14,387 nucleotides of DNA from Bacillota bacterium (GTDB taxonomy: Bacteria; Bacillota; Proteinivoracia; UBA4975). Position numbers and translations under genes: made by a program. Under the pieces are notes generated by a model. That model searched no databases, was not told the origin of the DNA, and was given only the letters and a program-made list of their open reading frames with translations. Shown here piece after piece: positions 13,131 to 14,387 of this stretch. Positions within the stretch are counted from its first letter, which is position 1, and each line of letters opens with the position of its first letter. Location: NCBI GenBank assembly GCA_012727415.1, contig JAAYHI010000140.1, positions 1-14,387 on the forward strand. The letters run 5' to 3'.

Positions 13131-13176
13131 CACCTTCCCTTCAATATCTATTATTGCAAGGGAGGGTGTATTTTTT
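13126..13176 (+). terminator. Strong intrinsic terminator of the pepP-efp operon, overlapping the spoIIIAA ribosome binding site
   Basis: Left arm 13126-13141 (AAATACACCTTCCCTT) pairs with 13158-13173 (AAGGGAGGGTGTATTT), 16 pairs with one T-G. The apex continues as CAATA (13142-13146) with TATTG (13152-13156) around a 5-nt loop, with C13157 bulged. The tract T13171-13176 follows. The right arm also holds the ribosome binding site of spoIIIAA. Confidence 0.85.
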
Positions 13177-13177
13177 G

Positions 13178-14113
13178 ATGGGCAGCCCACAAAACATCAT
13201 CAAAGGGCAAGTGTTGCCATTGCTGGGACGCAGGCCGCGCCAGGCCCTGGAGGCTGCAGAGGGAGAGATTATCGCCCTGGCAGAAGAAATTCGCCTGCGT
13301 CCCAACCAGGCCCTCCTGATTCAGGGGGGAGGCCGGGAATTGTGGCTGCCACTGACGGTCAATGCCGAAGATATCCTGGAAACCATGAACATTCTCAGCC
13401 AGTATTCCTACTACGCCTTCGCCGAACAGCTGGCCCGGGGCTATATTACAGTTGCCGGGGGGCACAGGGTGGGTGTAGCGGGCAGGGTAACGGTGAACAG
13501 GGGAAAAGTGGCGGGATTGGTTGAAACCGGCTCAATAAATATCCGCATTGCCCGCCAGCTGAAGGGCGTTGGCAAAGCCGTCCTTCCCTGGCTTCTTGAG
13601 CAGGGGCAGCTGCAAAACACTATAATCTTTGCCCCTCCTGGCTGCGGCAAGACCACTCTCCTCAGAGACCTCATTCGCCTGATCAGCGATGAGGTTGGCC
13701 TCACCGTCGGGGTGGCGGATGAACGCTCGGAACTGGCAGGGTGTTACCGGGGCATTCCCCAATTAGACGTTGGCTGTCGCACTGATGTCATCGACGGGTG
13801 CCCCCGGGACCAAGGGCTGGAAATGCTGGTGCGCTCCATGGGTCCCCAGGTGGTGGCGGCAGATGAGATAGGCTGCCGGTCTGATCTGAGGGCTGTGGAA
13901 AATGTCCTGGCAGCGGGAGTGGTGGTTCTTACCACTGCTCATGCCCGGGATATGCAGGAAGCCAGGCAGCGCCCGGTGCTGCGAAATTTGTTGGCGGAAG
14001 GATTTTTTCAGCGGGCTGTGGTCCTCAGGCGTCGGGGAGGGGTACCGGCATTGGCGGAGGTGGCAGAATTGCCTGCAGGGAAATTGCTGTACAGAGGAGA
14101 TAGACAATGCTAA
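13178..14113 (+). CDS. spoIIIAA: Stage III sporulation protein AA, secretion-type ATPase
   Basis: SpoIIIAA is the ATPase of the SpoIIIA-SpoIIQ channel that links mother cell and forespore; it resembles type II/IV secretion ATPases. The product is 311 aa from ATG 13178, as expected. Visible: the N-terminal domain with EEIRLRPNQAL (36-46) and YAFAEQLARGYITVAGGHRVGVAGR, the Walker A motif PPGCGKTT (153-160, Lys158), ADERSELAG, and the Walker B-like VVAADEIG. The ribosome binding region GGGAGGGTG (13160-13168) is in the terminator hairpin; TTG 13175 (better spacing) or TTG 13154 are alternative starts in the same frame. ATG 13178 is favoured as the first ATG. It overlaps spoIIIAB by 7 bases. Expression should be limited to the sporulating mother cell. 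Confidence 0.95.
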   Translation: MGSPQNIIKGQVLPLLGRRPRQALEAAEGEIIALAEEIRLRPNQALLIQGGGRELWLPLTVNAEDILETMNILSQYSYYAFAEQLARGYITVAGGHRVGVAGRVTVNRGKVAGLVETGSINIRIARQLKGVGKAVLPWLLEQGQLQNTIIFAPPGCGKTTLLRDLIRLISDEVGLTVGVADERSELAGCYRGIPQLDVGCRTDVIDGCPRDQGLEMLVRSMGPQVVAADEIGCRSDLRAVENVLAAGVVVLTTAHARDMQEARQRPVLRNLLAEGFFQRAVVLRRRGGVPALAEVAELPAGKLLYRGDRQC

Positions 14114-14387
14114 AGTTATTGGCATCGGGTTTGATTGTCGCAGCCAGCTCCGGCCTTGGCTTTGCCGTAGCCGACGGCTATCGGCACAGGCCCCGACAAC
14201 TGCGGCAATTGCAGTTTGCCTTGACGGTGCTGGGCAGCGAAATTCGCTTTCGTCAGACTCCCCTTCCCCAAGGCCTGCAAGCAGTGGCTTCCGCCGTGGG
14301 GGGGCCAGTGGGCCAGCTGTTTGCAGATTTAGCGGCAGTTCTGGCCCGTGCCCAGGGGCGCAGTGTCAGCTGGGCACGGGCCAGAAC
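14107..14387 (+). CDS. spoIIIAB: Stage III sporulation protein AB, N-terminal part
   Basis: The second gene of the spoIIIA operon; 93 codons are present and the rest lies beyond the window. SpoIIIAB is a membrane-anchored protein, related to GspF-like platform proteins, that works with SpoIIIAA in the channel. The N-terminus has a hydrophobic membrane segment (residues 3-22, LKLLASGLIVAASSGLGF), then RPRQLRQLQFALTVLGSEI and PLPQGLQAVA, which match the family pattern RPRQIRQLxxALxxLExEI...TPL. ATG 14107 overlaps the spoIIIAA stop by 7 bases; GAGGAGAT upstream serves as ribosome binding site. A perfect 18-bp inverted repeat lies at codons 78-93, up to the window edge. Confidence 0.94.
   Translation, partial: MLKLLASGLIVAASSGLGFAVADGYRHRPRQLRQLQFALTVLGSEIRFRQTPLPQGLQAVASAVGGPVGQLFADLAAVLARAQGRSVSWARAR
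14338..14387. repeat. Perfect 18-bp inverted repeat within spoIIIAB at the window edge
   Basis: GTTCTGGCCCGTGCCCAG (14338-14355) and CTGGGCACGGGCCAGAAC (14370-14387) are exact reverse complements with a 14-bp spacer. The right arm ends on the last base of the window, so the repeat may be longer. Confidence 0.9.

Overview
The window looks like a chromosomal stretch from an endospore-forming, Gram-positive Firmicute of the class Clostridia. The signs are: the start of a spoIIIA operon at the right end, the pepP-efp-CD1247-spoIIIA gene order, strong AGGAGG-type ribosome binding sites, frequent TTG and GTG starts, a split (two-subunit) glycine decarboxylase, and a tandem glycine riboswitch with a terminator platform. 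The genus cannot be named from what is visible.

Layout, left to right. (1) 1-216: the 3' end of an EamA/DMT-type membrane transporter. (2) 280-2611: a tightly overlapping trio of D-Ala-D-Ala ligase, a histidine phosphatase and an FchA/FTCD-like folate cyclodeaminase/cyclohydrolase, closed by an intrinsic terminator. (3) 2653-2898: a small unknown gene whose ribosome binding site lies in that terminator hairpin. (4) 2987-8936: the glycine cleavage operon, gcvT-gcvH-gcvPA-gcvPB-lpdA, behind a two-aptamer glycine riboswitch. (5) 8975-10777, minus strand: a TYW1/COG0731-like radical SAM protein of unknown role and a pyridoxal/pyridoxamine kinase, convergent with lpdA across a shared hairpin. (6) 10955-13096: a divergent run of Xaa-Pro peptidase, elongation factor P and an acidic zinc-ribbon protein of the CD1247 type, from a good sigma-A-like promoter. 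(7) 13178-14387: spoIIIAA and the start of spoIIIAB, the first two genes of the sporulation channel operon.

How the genes fit together. The core is one-carbon and glycine metabolism. GcvPA/PB (PLP enzyme), GcvH (lipoyl carrier), GcvT and Lpd together turn glycine into CO2, NH3, NADH and methylene-THF. The upstream cyclodeaminase-like protein acts on the neighbouring folate pool, and the divergent kinase can supply PLP for GcvP. The visible riboswitch pairings predict a glycine-activated ON switch: the 3' strand of aptamer-2 P1 is the same segment as the left arm of the terminator. The right third is conserved housekeeping and sporulation context.

Most of the window is ordinary conserved core. 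The least ordinary signals are: two junctions where a terminator-like hairpin contains the ribosome binding site of the next gene (2617-2655 and 13126-13180); a perfect 18-bp inverted repeat inside spoIIIAB at the very right edge; a spaced inverted repeat in the divergent pdxK/pepP promoter region; and intercistronic hairpins without U-tracts before lpdA and after efp. No CRISPR array, insertion sequence, prophage gene, tRNA or rRNA was seen.
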